Part shown: in pieces, positions 1 through 7,412 of the stretch | How the letters are laid out: each line of letters begins with the position of its first letter | How positions within the stretch are numbered: the stretch's first letter is position 1 | Source of the DNA: Polynucleobacter sp. AP-Latsch-80-C2 | GTDB taxonomy: Bacteria; Pseudomonadota; Gammaproteobacteria; Burkholderiales; Burkholderiaceae | NCBI RefSeq assembly: GCF_018882185.1 | Contig: NZ_JACVOY010000006.1 | Location: forward strand, 1 to 64,000 | Direction of reading: 5' to 3' | DNA length: 64,000 nucleotides | Notes under the pieces: model-generated | Database searches by the model: none | Told to the model about the DNA's origin: nothing | Seen by the model: the letters and a program-made list of their open reading frames with translations, nothing else | Position numbers and translations under genes: made by a program

Positions 1-2
1 GC

Positions 3-794
3 TATTACGCCTGGCTTAAAGAGCCACTCTCGTCTCGAGCGTGTGAGAACCAAATGATTGTGACCCAGATTAAGCAAGCGTGGCTGGCAAGCGGCACCAT
101 CTATGGTTATCGCAAGATCCATGATGATCTGCAAGATCTGGGGATTGCTTGTGGTGAACAGCGGGTGTATCGCTTGATGAAGGCGCAAGGCCTACGCTCT
201 CAAACAGGTTACAAGCGCAAACCACGGCATCATGCTGGTAAGCCTCATGTCACCGCTCCCAATCACCTGGCTCAGCAGTTTGATGTTTTAGAGCCTAATG
301 AGACCTGGGTAACGGACATTACTTATATCCGCACGCATGAGGGTTGGCTGTACCTGGCGGTGGTCTTGGATTTATTCTCCCGCCAGATTGTAGGCTGGTC
401 GATGCAAGGACGGATGGATAAGGAGCTCGTAGTCTCAGCTTTGCTGATGGCTTTATGGAAACGCAAACCCCAGCAAACCGTGATGATCCACTCCGATCAA
501 GGCAGCCAGTTTTCTAGTTACGAGTGGCAGGCGTTCTTAAAAGAACACAACCTCAAGCAAAGCATGAGTCGGCGCGGAAACTGCCATGACAACGCTGTAG
601 TCGAGAGCTTTTTCCAACTACTCAAGCGGGAGCGGATCAAACGTAAAACCTATGCCAGCAGAGCAAAAGCAAGAGAAGATATCTTTGATTACATCGAAAT
701 GTTTTACAACCCGGTTAGACGCCATAGTTACAACAATGGGCTTTCTCCGGTAAGATTTGAACAGCAGTACCAAGCGAGGTTGGCAAGTGTCTAG
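3..794 (+). CDS. IS3-family transposase OrfB, 5' end outside window
   Basis: The reading frame is open from the window edge, so the protein begins upstream; the first ATG visible (54) is internal. It shows the HTH_21-like segment (GTIYGYRKIHDDL) followed by an rve integrase core with all three DDE residues: Asp in WVTDITYI, Asp in HSDQGSQF and Glu in NAVVESFF. The C-terminal YNPVRRHSYNNGLSPVRFE segment is the usual end of OrfB in the family. Seen here: an intact catalytic domain. Known: OrfA and OrfB are normally joined by -1 frameshifting to give the active transposase. OrfA would lie left of the window, so whether the IS is complete cannot be told. The following ~100 bp to 902 hold no gene and probably include the IS right end. 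Confidence 0.92.
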   Translation, partial: YYAWLKEPLSSRACENQMIVTQIKQAWLASGTIYGYRKIHDDLQDLGIACGEQRVYRLMKAQGLRSQTGYKRKPRHHAGKPHVTAPNHLAQQFDVLEPNETWVTDITYIRTHEGWLYLAVVLDLFSRQIVGWSMQGRMDKELVVSALLMALWKRKPQQTVMIHSDQGSQFSSYEWQAFLKEHNLKQSMSRRGNCHDNAVVESFFQLLKRERIKRKTYASRAKAREDIFDYIEMFYNPVRRHSYNNGLSPVRFEQQYQARLASV

Positions 795-902
795 GATATT
801 GGTAGCGATTCAGTTTAAGTGGTCAGCCATAGCAATACTCCTTATTGATGATCTCGCAATCACCAGCATGGCTTAAATTGCTGCGGCTGACTACCATTCT
901 GC

Positions 903-1214
903 ATGTACTACGGTCCGGAGTTCGTAGCTCAAGTATTGCGAGATTGGCTCAAGGAAATTGGGGTTCAAACTGCTTACATTGAACCAGGCTCGCCTTGGGA
1001 AAATGGCTTTTGCGAAAGCTTCAATGGAACCCTTAGAGATGAGCTTCTTAATGGGGAGATCTTCTACAACCTAGAAGAAGCCAAGGTTCTAACCAAGCAA
1101 TGGAAGGATCATTACAACCAAGTAAGGCCACATAGTTCGTTGGGTTATAGACCACCAGCACCACAGGCAATGTTGCCTAGAATTACTCAAATCCAACCTA
1201 GCTATATGCAATGA
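903..1214 (+). pseudogene. IS3-family OrfB C-terminal remnant
   Basis: About 100 residues match only the C-terminal third of an IS3-family Orf[14 protein letters not shown], then [23 protein letters not shown] with the catalytic Glu, and [20 protein letters not shown]. The family's usual SDNGPEF is here MYYGPEF, so the second catalytic Asp is gone, and a stop codon lies just upstream in frame. The N-terminal two thirds and OrfA are absent. It belongs to a different IS3 subgroup from the transposase at 3-794. It is a dead fragment marking a former insertion next to the CoA-transferase gene. Confidence 0.85.
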
Positions 1215-1252
1215 TTTAATATAGAAAATCTCTCACTGGCAGTGGTACTAAA

Positions 1253-1282
1253 TTGACAGCAGTTCATTTAGTGGGGTATTCT
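1253..1282 (+). promoter_or_regulatory. Candidate sigma-70 promoter for the CoA-transferase gene
   Basis: TTGACA at 1253-1258 and TATTCT at 1277-1282 are 18 bp apart, in the tail of the IS3 remnant and about 100 bp before the ATG at 1384. It may be an outward promoter supplied by the IS. The call rests on motif and spacing only. Confidence 0.4.
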
Positions 1283-1383
1283 TAATTAAAACCGAACACA
1301 AATATTGGCATTAATGATGTCAAGTCAATTAAACTTTTTCTGTATTTATATAACTAATACAAATTTAATTAAAGGTAAATTTT

Positions 1384-2829
1384 ATGGCCCAGGTCGACAG
1401 CAAATCTGCACAACAAGCGCTAGACATGATGCTCAGCGCAATTGGAAAGCGTGAAGCAGATTTTAAGGAAAAAGTTACTATTTTGGGTAAGGACCCAATA
1501 CTTGCATCCCGCCATCGATTTGGTGAGTTGATGGCTGCAGCACAAGCTGCATTAGGCATGGCCCTAAGTGATATCTGGGTAGCGCGTGGTGGTAAGCCAC
1601 AAAGCGTTACTACGAGCGTTGAAAGTGGCGTTCACCAGCATCATGGAATTGCATACATGAGACAGAATGGACGTCAATTGCCGTTTACTGACTTTGGTGA
1701 GGCTGGAGGTAATGTTGATTCACCGATGAGTGCCGAGTTTTACCCCACTCGTGATGGCCGATTCGTGAAGATCGAGCTTTTCTATCCACGCTTACGAGAT
1801 GCCATGTTTAAAGTTCTCAAGTGTGAGCCAACCCGATTTGCAGTTGAAGCGGAAATTATGAAGTGGAATGCCGAAGAGCTTGAATTAGCTATTCGAAAAG
1901 AGGCTGGTGCAATTGGTATGGTTCGGACTGCTGAAGAGTGGTGGGCGCACCCAGTGGGCGCTCGTTTGGCGAAGAAGCCAGTTGTTGAAATAGAAAAAAT
2001 TGGTGACAGCGATCCCATTCCTTTTCCGGCCGGTGCCTTAGATCAACCTCTAACTGGTATGAAAGTATTGGATTGCACCCACGTGATTGGTGGACCGATC
2101 ACAGGTCGAACCCTGGCAGAGTTTGGCGCTGATGTCTTGCACCTAAGTAAGCCAAATTACCCCGATCATCCCAATTGGCGTTTAGAAACTGATATTGGTA
2201 AAAGGGCGGCGTATTGTGATTTCGATGTCGAAGAAGACCAGCGTCAGTTCTTTAAGCTGCTTCAAAACGCTGACGTATTTACTTGCTCTTATTTGAATCT
2301 AGATCAACGCGGAATCTCCCCTAAACGTTTAGCAACTAGTCGCCCAGGAATTATTTCTCATGAATTAAGATGTTTTGATTTTGAGGGGGAGTGGGCAAAC
2401 TTTAGGGGTTTTGACATGCTTGCGGTAGCTGTTTCTGGATATGTTGATTCGGAGGGCGCGGTAGATGCACCGATCATGCCATTACAGGTAATTTTTGCTG
2501 ACTATTTAGCTGCCTATGTGGGTTCGGCAGCGGTTGCAGCGGCGTTATACCGTCGCTCTATTGAAGGCGGTAGTTATCAGATTCGCGTCTCTTTAACCAG
2601 AATGTGTATGTGGGCTCAAGAAGTGGGCTTGCTAGATGCAAGTGCTTTAGGCGGTGCCTTGCCTTTCGCGGATATTGTGAAGGAAGCCGATTTACCAACT
2701 GCAAAGATTAAAGGTCCTTTTGGAGAAGTTACTTATTTGCCAAGTCAGATAGCTATGCCTGACATTAAGCCTGGCTTTAAGTTTGGCACTCAACCACTAG
2801 GTTCTTCATTATTAGAATGGGTTAATTAA
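1384..2829 (+). CDS. CoA-transferase family III (CaiB/BaiF) protein
   Basis: 481 aa. From about residue 222 the sequence has the family's N-terminal Rossmann-like signature (GMKVLDCTHVIGGPITGRTLAEFGADVLHL). FADYLAAYVGSAAVAAALYRR at ~372-392 places Asp373 where class III enzymes carry the Asp that forms the acyl-anhydride with the substrate. The first ~215 residues resemble the C-terminal part of ordinary family members (EEWWAHPVG), so the domain order looks permuted or the protein is a two-part variant. Class III enzymes move CoA between carboxylic acids; the substrate cannot be read from sequence. AAAGGT lies before the ATG as a ribosome-binding site. It stands alone between IS remnants on both sides, which suggests acquisition by transfer. 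Confidence 0.85.
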   Translation: MAQVDSKSAQQALDMMLSAIGKREADFKEKVTILGKDPILASRHRFGELMAAAQAALGMALSDIWVARGGKPQSVTTSVESGVHQHHGIAYMRQNGRQLPFTDFGEAGGNVDSPMSAEFYPTRDGRFVKIELFYPRLRDAMFKVLKCEPTRFAVEAEIMKWNAEELELAIRKEAGAIGMVRTAEEWWAHPVGARLAKKPVVEIEKIGDSDPIPFPAGALDQPLTGMKVLDCTHVIGGPITGRTLAEFGADVLHLSKPNYPDHPNWRLETDIGKRAAYCDFDVEEDQRQFFKLLQNADVFTCSYLNLDQRGISPKRLATSRPGIISHELRCFDFEGEWANFRGFDMLAVAVSGYVDSEGAVDAPIMPLQVIFADYLAAYVGSAAVAAALYRRSIEGGSYQIRVSLTRMCMWAQEVGLLDASALGGALPFADIVKEADLPTAKIKGPFGEVTYLPSQIAMPDIKPGFKFGTQPLGSSLLEWVN

Positions 2830-2893
2830 AAAATTGATTCATTAACAAAAAAGCCACCCTAGTGAACTGACCCCCAGTAGTTGGACAGTTTAG

Positions 2894-3616
2894 TTAGGTT
2901 AGCACGAGGGATTGAGTTCGGTATTGCACCGGGCTCAATCCCTTTAGTTTTTGTTTGATTCGATCATGGTTGTAGTAGTGGATGTATTCCTCTAGCTTTG
3001 CCTTAAATGACTGAACATCCTCAAACTTCTTTTGGTAGAAGAACTCGGTCTTCATAATCCCAAACCAGTTCTCCATGACAGCGTTATCTAGGCAATTGCC
3101 TTTTCTAGACATGCTTTGAGTAATGCCTTGCTGGTGAAGGGCCTGTTGATACAGCCCCATCTGGTATTGCCAACCCTGGTCTGAGTGCAACATAGGTTTG
3201 TCTTTTGGTCCCAGTTGTTTAAATGCGCTTTGGAGCATTTGCATGACCGAGCTAATCTGTGGCCGATCAGCAATCTCATAGGAGATGATCTCTTGGTTGT
3301 ATAGATCTAAGATCGGTGAGAGATACACCTTCTCACCTTTGATATTGAACTCAGTGACATCAGTGACCCACTTCTGATTAGGTTTGCTTGCTCCAAAGTT
3401 ACGCTCTAGTAAATTGGGTGCCACCTTACCGATAGTGCCTTTATAGGACCGATAGCGCTTAGGGCGAACAGTGGACTTTAGGCCAAGTTGACCCATCAGC
3501 TTTTGCACGGTCTTGTGGTTTAAGTATTGCTGTTGATTACGTAGCTCTAAATGTACCCGCCGATATGGCTTACTTTGATATGGAGTCTTCTCGGGTACAA
3601 GCCTTAGAAAACCCAT
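2894..3616 (-). pseudogene. IS3-family (IS150-like) transposase OrfB, 5'-truncated
   Basis: 240 aa with the integrase core: Asp in WVTDVTEF, Asp in HSDQGWQY, Glu in NAVMENWFG and the ending YNHDRIKQKLKGLSPVQYR. The family N-terminus (helix-turn-helix and HKGRYGYRR region) is missing and the frame enters PYRRVHLELRNQ directly from unrelated sequence; no OrfA follows upstream. A probable IS end is seen at about 2863 (TGAACTGACCCCC...). The catalytic triad is intact, but without OrfA and the N-terminal domain the element is probably inactive. It sits between the CoA-transferase gene and the oldest tRNA remnant at 3721. Confidence 0.85.
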
Positions 3617-3669
3617 TTGGTCCCAAAGTATTGGGGATGTGATTGGTAAAGGTGTAAACCATGTGGTCG

Positions 3670-3698
3670 GTACCGGACGTAAAGCATGTGTCCGGTAC
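3670..3698. repeat. 9-bp perfect inverted repeat
   Basis: GTACCGGAC (3670-3678) and GTCCGGTAC (3690-3698) pair around an 11-nt loop. No T-run follows on either strand, so a Rho-independent terminator is not supported. It lies between the IS150-like remnant and the tRNA remnant, in the native 3' flank of the tRNA gene if the remnant at 3721 is the original end. Confidence 0.5.
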
Positions 3699-3720
3699 GT
3701 ACCTAAGGGGGGATTACCGG

Positions 3721-3840
3721 CCCACCAGGACTTGAACCTGGGACCAAAGGCTTCTGGTTTCTGTAGCCTTTACCGCTCCCTGAGCTATGCCATCATCATA
3801 TCCATTCCTGAACTTTGTTGGGTGCCGTAGTGTCTCTATC
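3721..3840 (-). pseudogene. Decayed tRNA-Ile(CAU) 3' half plus intron 3' part (remnant A)
   Basis: On the minus strand, 3721-3754 matches the tRNA T-arm and variable loop of the intact gene (GGTTCAAGTCC retained), and 3755-3840 matches the 3' part of the group I intron (P9, P8 and P7 strings such as CAAAGTTC and GGCACCC), with many substitutions. The acceptor 3' strand is incomplete. Similarity stops at the stop codon of the gene at 3836-4876. It is the most diverged of the three 3' halves in the island and is not followed by the DUF6933-type flank, so it is probably the original chromosomal 3' end, displaced leftward by later integrations. Confidence 0.8.
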
Positions 3841-4876
3841 CTAAATTGCTTTGAGCAGCCTTAATCATTTTTTTAACCTCTAAGCTCTCATTAATAGGGT
3901 GAATGGTAATTTGCGGATTTTGTTTAATAAAAACACGAAACACTTCGTCCGCAAAGGCCTGACCAATTGATCCAACACCTTTAAAATCTAATAGTACAGT
4001 CTTAAAACGATCAACACGATTTAAAATTCGCTTCGCCTGCGAACGCGAAATAAGTTGCCCACCTTCGTATAGAGCCAACTTCACTGGAACAACGGTTTTA
4101 TTAAACGCATAATCTTCATCTTCCGTACCACTAAAACTATCAAATACCGTACGCAATACTCTTTCTGAATTAAGCGCTATTTTCATGACAACCCTGGTTC
4201 CTTGATGACTGTTTTCGTTATGTAGTAAAAAGTCTATTTCCGAACCGTCAGCATGCGTAAAGACTAAATCACCAGAGAAAATAAAGAATTCATCAAAAGC
4301 TCGGGATGAGAAAAAGATTCCTTGCCCAGTATGATTTCTTGGATCAGTTGTAAGCTTTCCTTTGCTCAACTCCAAAATAGACTCACGTGGATTATGTAAC
4401 TTCAATAATCTAGCAATATGGTTAAAAATTCCCTCGCCATTGTCAACAATAGCTATTGAAACAAAATCAGGCGTTCTTTCTACATGAATATAGACCTCAG
4501 TACCTTCCGAATGATCAATGGCGTTGTTTAGCATTTCAGTAAAGCCGTAATGGCAAATATTGGCAATTTCTTTAGGCAAGCCATTAAATATTTCACTAAA
4601 GTCACTTGAATAGACTTCAGACTCCTCCAGTCCCTTTAATTTAAATAGACCGTCATGAAATCGCTTTATACCTAATTGATATACACGCGCCTTGGTACTT
4701 CCGCTGGAAGCTAAAAATCCATCCTTAACTAAGGCTGCAAAATGTGCATGGATAGCCTGCCTAGTAAGGCCAAACTTTGCCATTGCAGCATGAGCTAAAT
4801 CGAGTTGATTGGCTTTAACGCCATTTACCAAGAACTGGCGTACCTCTTGGGAGCGCTTTGTATTGGCAAATTTCAT
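3836..4876 (-). CDS. HTH - GHKL ATPase - STAS-like (DUF4325-type) regulator
   Basis: 346 aa. Residues ~1-70 form a winged-helix region (TRQAIHAHFAALVKDGFL). Residues ~110-240 are a GHKL ATPase with the N box (EMLNNAIDHS), G1 box (DNGEGI) and G2 box (GQGIFFSSR). Residues ~285-335 (KTVLLDFKGVGSIGQAFADEVFRVF) resemble the STAS-like domain annotated as DUF4325. Such combinations are known as predicted ATP-dependent signalling regulators; no histidine phosphoacceptor is evident. The gene is the sole cargo of the leftmost element and its stop codon abuts tRNA remnant A. Three 21-bp-spaced repeats overlap its likely promoter and suggest autoregulation by the N-terminal HTH. Physiological role unknown. 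Confidence 0.75.
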   Translation of the reverse strand: MKFANTKRSQEVRQFLVNGVKANQLDLAHAAMAKFGLTRQAIHAHFAALVKDGFLASSGSTKARVYQLGIKRFHDGLFKLKGLEESEVYSSDFSEIFNGLPKEIANICHYGFTEMLNNAIDHSEGTEVYIHVERTPDFVSIAIVDNGEGIFNHIARLLKLHNPRESILELSKGKLTTDPRNHTGQGIFFSSRAFDEFFIFSGDLVFTHADGSEIDFLLHNENSHQGTRVVMKIALNSERVLRTVFDSFSGTEDEDYAFNKTVVPVKLALYEGGQLISRSQAKRILNRVDRFKTVLLDFKGVGSIGQAFADEVFRVFIKQNPQITIHPINESLEVKKMIKAAQSNLG

Positions 4877-4883
4877 GTCTATT

Positions 4884-4940
4884 TTTGTAAAGTTTTATGG
4901 AATTATTGTAAAGTTTTATGAAATCATTGTAAAGTTTTTA
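4884..4940 (-). promoter_or_regulatory. Three 21-bp tandem repeats overlapping promoter
   Basis: TGTAAAGTTTT occurs at 4886, 4907 and 4928, exactly 21 bp (two helical turns) apart, ending a few bases before the start codon at 4876. On the minus strand the repeats create TTTACA and TACAAT separated by 17 bp, so operator repeats and sigma-70 elements coincide. The obvious candidate ligand is the HTH domain of the downstream protein. Confidence 0.6.
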
Positions 4941-4974
4941 GTCAGGAATTGACAAGAAACCCTGCTTAAATAGC

Positions 4975-5167
4975 GTTTAACGATACTCTGAGTCTCTTTT
5001 AACCCTATTAACCGCCAAACTAAGTTGGGTTTCTTTGATAGTGGCTCGTATCCACTTGTTATCCACTTTATAGCGACATTGCCATACGGCACTATGCTCG
5101 CGTTGATAGAGGGTTGGGTACGGTGTATGAGTTGATGTGTACTTTCTTTTTTAATTGCCGTACACAT
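4975..5167 (-). pseudogene. Integrase 5' remnant (copy 1)
   Basis: The first ~200 bp match the beginning of the intact integrase gene at 9774-11144 (start codon region, KESTHQLIHR, then the stretch around the family's N-terminal domain). One base is missing in the GGTTGGGTACGG stretch compared with GGTTAGGTTACGG in the intact gene, which shifts the frame after about residue 16. The catalytic domain is absent. Remnant 2 at 6800-7010 carries the same deletion, so the two share ancestry. Confidence 0.8.
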
Positions 5168-5280
5168 ACTTTAGCTTCTGACACCAGGCTAGGACAACCT
5201 CTTTGGATGAATTACTGGGGTCAATTTAGCCAAAAGAACTTGTGGCTAGTTGTGGTGGCTAATGGCAATAAATCGAGAAT

Positions 5281-5300
5281 GAGCGTTACTTTAAGTAACG
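5281..5300 (-). repeat. 20-bp palindrome, left flank of DUF6933-like gene 1
   Basis: The minus strand reads CGTTACTTAAAGTAACGCTC, the exact reverse complement orientation of the copy at 5911-5930. The 17-bp core is palindromic (GTTACTT/AAGTAAC). Together they bracket the gene at 5392 as inverted repeats. Confidence 0.8.
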
Positions 5301-5331
5301 GTAAGGCTTATGGATTTTAATAAAATTCAAA

Positions 5332-5355
5332 CTTTTTACCGCATATGGTAAAAAG
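5332..5355. repeat. Hairpin upstream of DUF6933-like gene 1
   Basis: CTTTTTACC (5332-5340) pairs perfectly with GGTAAAAAG (5347-5355) around a 6-nt loop, 36 bp before the start codon at 5392. The equivalent site before gene 2 (about 11325-11348) is only partly conserved. It could be an operator or a leader hairpin. Confidence 0.45.
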
Positions 5356-5391
5356 AAAGTTGACCTTAGACCTAATCAGAGGCGCCTTCCA

Positions 5392-5892
5392 ATGTTTTAT
5401 TTACACTGCTCAAAACAATTATTAGATCGGGTCTCTTTAGGCGTAAACAAACCCGCTGGGAAGGGAGACAATATTTTGGGCAATTGGTATGCTAAGGCAA
5501 TATTTTCAAAACCTCAGGTGGCGTTGTTTGTAAATGAAAGAACCCTACTACCAGTTTTGATGCCACTAGCTCCAGCATCAAACCTAGTAGAGCGATTCCC
5601 ACAATACCTATTTAAGATCTTGCTTTCTCAAGGTGTAAGCGAATCTTTTATGCAACAGGAGTTAGATCATCTTGATAAGGTGATTTATTGCAAATCAACC
5701 AATCGCAGCATCATTGGCATTTTAAATATGTTTACTTATCATCTAGAAGGCAATCAGTCCATGCATTATGCAGATAATTGCTTTTCACTCTCAATGATGA
5801 TGGCCGATACTCCCTGTGGACCACTCTACAAAAGCACAATCACACCTGGTAATGCTCTAAGGGAATTCGCTCTGAGTGGACAAATTCATTAA
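5392..5892 (+). CDS. DUF6933-like protein, copy 1
   Basis: 166 aa, no signal peptide or membrane segment. The N-terminal MFYLHCSKQLLDRV, LGNWYAKAIF and ALFVNERTLLPVLMP strings resemble small proteins annotated as DUF6933, whose function is unknown. By eye it is about 95% identical to the copy at 11384-11884, most differences being conservative. The gene lies opposite the integrase remnant, is bracketed by 20-bp inverted palindromes and is followed by a terminator and a tRNA-Ile 3' half, the same arrangement as copy 2. It therefore travels with the integrase end of this element family. It has no catalytic motif I recognise; a role in integration control or host inhibition would be guesswork. 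Confidence 0.75.
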   Translation: MFYLHCSKQLLDRVSLGVNKPAGKGDNILGNWYAKAIFSKPQVALFVNERTLLPVLMPLAPASNLVERFPQYLFKILLSQGVSESFMQQELDHLDKVIYCKSTNRSIIGILNMFTYHLEGNQSMHYADNCFSLSMMMADTPCGPLYKSTITPGNALREFALSGQIH

Positions 5893-5910
5893 TTTATATA
5901 TCCTGCAAAA

Positions 5911-5930
5911 CGTTACTTAAAGTAACGCTC
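5911..5930 (+). repeat. 20-bp palindrome, right flank of DUF6933-like gene 1
   Basis: CGTTACTTAAAGTAACGCTC, 18 bp after the stop codon. Same sequence at 7881-7900 and, with one change, at 11896-11915. Confidence 0.85.
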
Positions 5931-5938
5931 AAAAGACA

Positions 5939-5976
5939 AAACCCCCACCATTGCTGATGAGGGTTTGCTTTTCTGG
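5939..5976. terminator. Terminator after DUF6933-like gene 1
   Basis: AAACCC (5939-5944) and GGGTTT (5961-5966) pair and are followed by GCTTTT on the plus strand. Read on the minus strand the same hairpin is followed by a T-rich tract, so it could also end transcription of the tRNA. The same sequence is at 11924-11957. Confidence 0.6.
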
Positions 5977-6148
5977 TGGGCCCTACCAGGACTTGAACCT
6001 GGGAGCCAAGGATTCCGATTTGTGTAGCTTTCACTACTCCCTGGACTATTCCTTCACCGTATTCATTTCTGAACTTAGATGGGTGCCGTATAGTCTCTAC
6101 ACGCTCAAAGTATTTCTACCTTTAGCTTTCTGCGAATTTGACACCATT
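5974..6148 (-). pseudogene. Decaying tRNA-Ile(CAU) 3' half plus degenerate group I intron (remnant B)
   Basis: Minus-strand 5974-6014 corresponds to the tRNA 3' exon including encoded CCA, with changes (an extra base in the acceptor strand and GAGCC for GGACC). 6015-6148 retains intron P9, P8, P7 and the P3/P4 string GGTGTCAAATTC, but the P5/P6 block GCCGAGCCAAGC present in the intact intron is deleted and the P1/P2 5' end is missing. There is no 5' exon, so it cannot make a tRNA. It marks the boundary between two stacked elements. Confidence 0.85.
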
Positions 6149-6192
6149 CACCCAGCGACTATCACTATGAATCATTGAATTAAAGACGCTCA

Positions 6193-6471
6193 TTACTCGT
6201 CTTGACGTTTTAAATTTCTATAGAAATTTTCATGCGGGCCAAATGTTAATAGTTTGATACTTTCTGCATCCAAAATTCGATACGCCAATAAACATTGTTG
6301 CTGAGACAACCTAAATTTATAAACGTATACGCCTAACAAATCTCCCACCTTTGCCTCGCCGATCTCAGGATCTTTGCAAATAAGCTTAAGTGCAGCATCT
6401 AACTCTAGCTTTTGCGGTGTATGCAGTTTTTTTGTAGCCTTTGCAAAAGTGGCCGTGACCAGTAAACGCAT
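6193..6471 (-). CDS. RelE/ParE-superfamily toxin of a type II TA pair
   Basis: 92 aa, typical length for the superfamily. The order LVTATFAKATKKL, a Lys-rich helix, GDLLGVYVYKFRLSQQQCLLAYRI and a final HENFYRNLKR matches the RelE-fold layout with basic residues along the sheet and a C-terminal aromatic/basic motif. Its start codon overlaps the antitoxin stop (TAATG), so the two are translationally coupled. RelE-type toxins cleave mRNA at the ribosome, while ParE types poison gyrase; the sequence alone does not decide. Such pairs commonly stabilise integrated elements, fitting its place beside tRNA remnant B. Confidence 0.82.
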   Translation of the reverse strand: MRLLVTATFAKATKKLHTPQKLELDAALKLICKDPEIGEAKVGDLLGVYVYKFRLSQQQCLLAYRILDAESIKLLTFGPHENFYRNLKRQDE

Positions 6472-6680
6472 TAGTTAAAAACGTACTCACCAACGACTGG
6501 CTCTTGATCGGCAATCAAGATCTCGCGAATCAAAGAGAATGGCAAATCTGGGTTTTCTTGAGCGATCTTGCCAATTTGCGACCAATACTCAATCTGCTTA
6601 GGTACTGAGCGATGCTCAACACTTCCAAACACTTTAGCTTGCTCAACAAGGTTTTCCGATAATTTCACGTTAATAGACAT
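6471..6680 (-). CDS. ParD-like antitoxin
   Basis: 69 aa, first gene of the TA operon. The N-terminal SINVKLSENLVEQAKVFGSVEHRSVPKQIEYWSQIGKIA looks like a ribbon-helix-helix DNA-binding region and matches small proteins annotated as ParD-like antitoxins. The C-terminal half should bind the toxin. The ATG at 6680 is preceded by a GGAG ribosome-binding site, and the promoter region just upstream has GGTTCC/GGAACC repeats suited to autorepression. Confidence 0.78.
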   Translation of the reverse strand: MSINVKLSENLVEQAKVFGSVEHRSVPKQIEYWSQIGKIAQENPDLPFSLIREILIADQEPVVGEYVFN

Positions 6681-6698
6681 GATTGTTCTCCGTTAGGT

Positions 6699-6735
6699 GG
6701 TTCCATTATAGCGCAATAAGTTCCTTTTGGGAACC
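6699..6735 (-). promoter_or_regulatory. TA operon promoter with GGTTCC/GGAACC operator repeats
   Basis: On the minus strand TATAAT (6705-6710) is preceded by the inverted repeat GTTCCcaaaaGGAAC and followed by GGAACC. The arrangement of half-sites on both sides of the -10 element is what an autorepressing antitoxin-toxin complex would bind. The -35 match is weak. Confidence 0.5.
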
Positions 6736-6799
6736 TATATAAATGACCCGCTTTTACCTTGTCATATAGCAAATAAGCCCTTAAGGATCACTGGAATCC

Positions 6800-7010
6800 C
6801 AGAATTTTTACGAATTCCATTTCCACCAACAACTCCTTAGCCTTATTCACAGCCAAATCAAACTGAGTCTCTTTAGTAGTAGCTCGTATCCACTTGTTAT
6901 CCACCTTATAGCGACATTGCCATACGGCACTATGCTCGCGTTGATAGAGGGTTGGGTACGGTGTATGAGTTGATGTGTACTTTCTTTTTTAATTGCCGTA
7001 CACATACTTT
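6800..7010 (-). pseudogene. Integrase 5' remnant (copy 2)
   Basis: Matches the first ~200 bp of the integrase gene at 9774-11144 and shares the one-base deletion of the remnant at 4975-5167. Its upstream end is cut at about 7010, where the sequence runs straight into the coding region of the next gene on the opposite strand. The DUF6933-like gene and tRNA half that follow the other integrase copies are missing here, so a deletion has joined parts of two elements. Confidence 0.8.
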
Positions 7011-7412
7011 ACCAAACCCGCCAAATTGCCCACTGTTGTCCAAAGGCGTAATAAGCTATCCGATAAGCTGTGGGAGCAAATTCAATTAGCAGAAGCTAAA
7101 AATGCAGGGGCTAGCTATGCCCCACTCAAAACCAAGCGATTAAAAGATATTGAAGGCAATATTAAAACTCTTGAAGTGCCCAAACGCATTAAGCCCTGGT
7201 GGTTTACTGCCCAAAATGGCAAGTCCTGCCTCGTTGTGCGCTATGGGTCAAAGACCATAGAAATAGCCCAAGGTAAAACAGCTATTGAACTAGATAAGCC
7301 TGAAGAGCTTATTCGCACACTAGAGATGATTAAGACTGCTGTGGAAGCTGGTGAACTAGATGCACAAATTGAGCGAGCAGCTGGACTACTTAAGGAAGGA
7401 TTTTCCAAATGA
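6993..7412 (+). CDS. Small element protein, family of 12957-13397 (DUF6641-like), 5' end replaced
   Basis: 139 aa from a TTG at 6993. From RRNKLSDKLWEQIQLA onward it aligns with the protein at 12957-13397: a VPKRIKPWWFTAQNGKSCLVVRYG block, then a helical ELDAQIERA tail. It resembles small Burkholderiales proteins that I believe are annotated DUF6641; function unknown. The normal N-terminus (about 15 residues) is lost: the first codons come from the fused integrase remnant, antisense to it. Whether it is expressed is uncertain. It is followed with a 4-bp ATGA overlap by the 49-aa gene, the same order as in the other element. Confidence 0.65.
   Translation: MPYTYFTKPAKLPTVVQRRNKLSDKLWEQIQLAEAKNAGASYAPLKTKRLKDIEGNIKTLEVPKRIKPWWFTAQNGKSCLVVRYGSKTIEIAQGKTAIELDKPEELIRTLEMIKTAVEAGELDAQIERAAGLLKEGFSK

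Noticed and set aside
3639..3830. 63-aa reading frame containing HQDLNLGP
   Set aside because: Antisense translation of the tRNA-Ile 3' half and intron remnant; the same peptide recurs at 5951 for the same reason.
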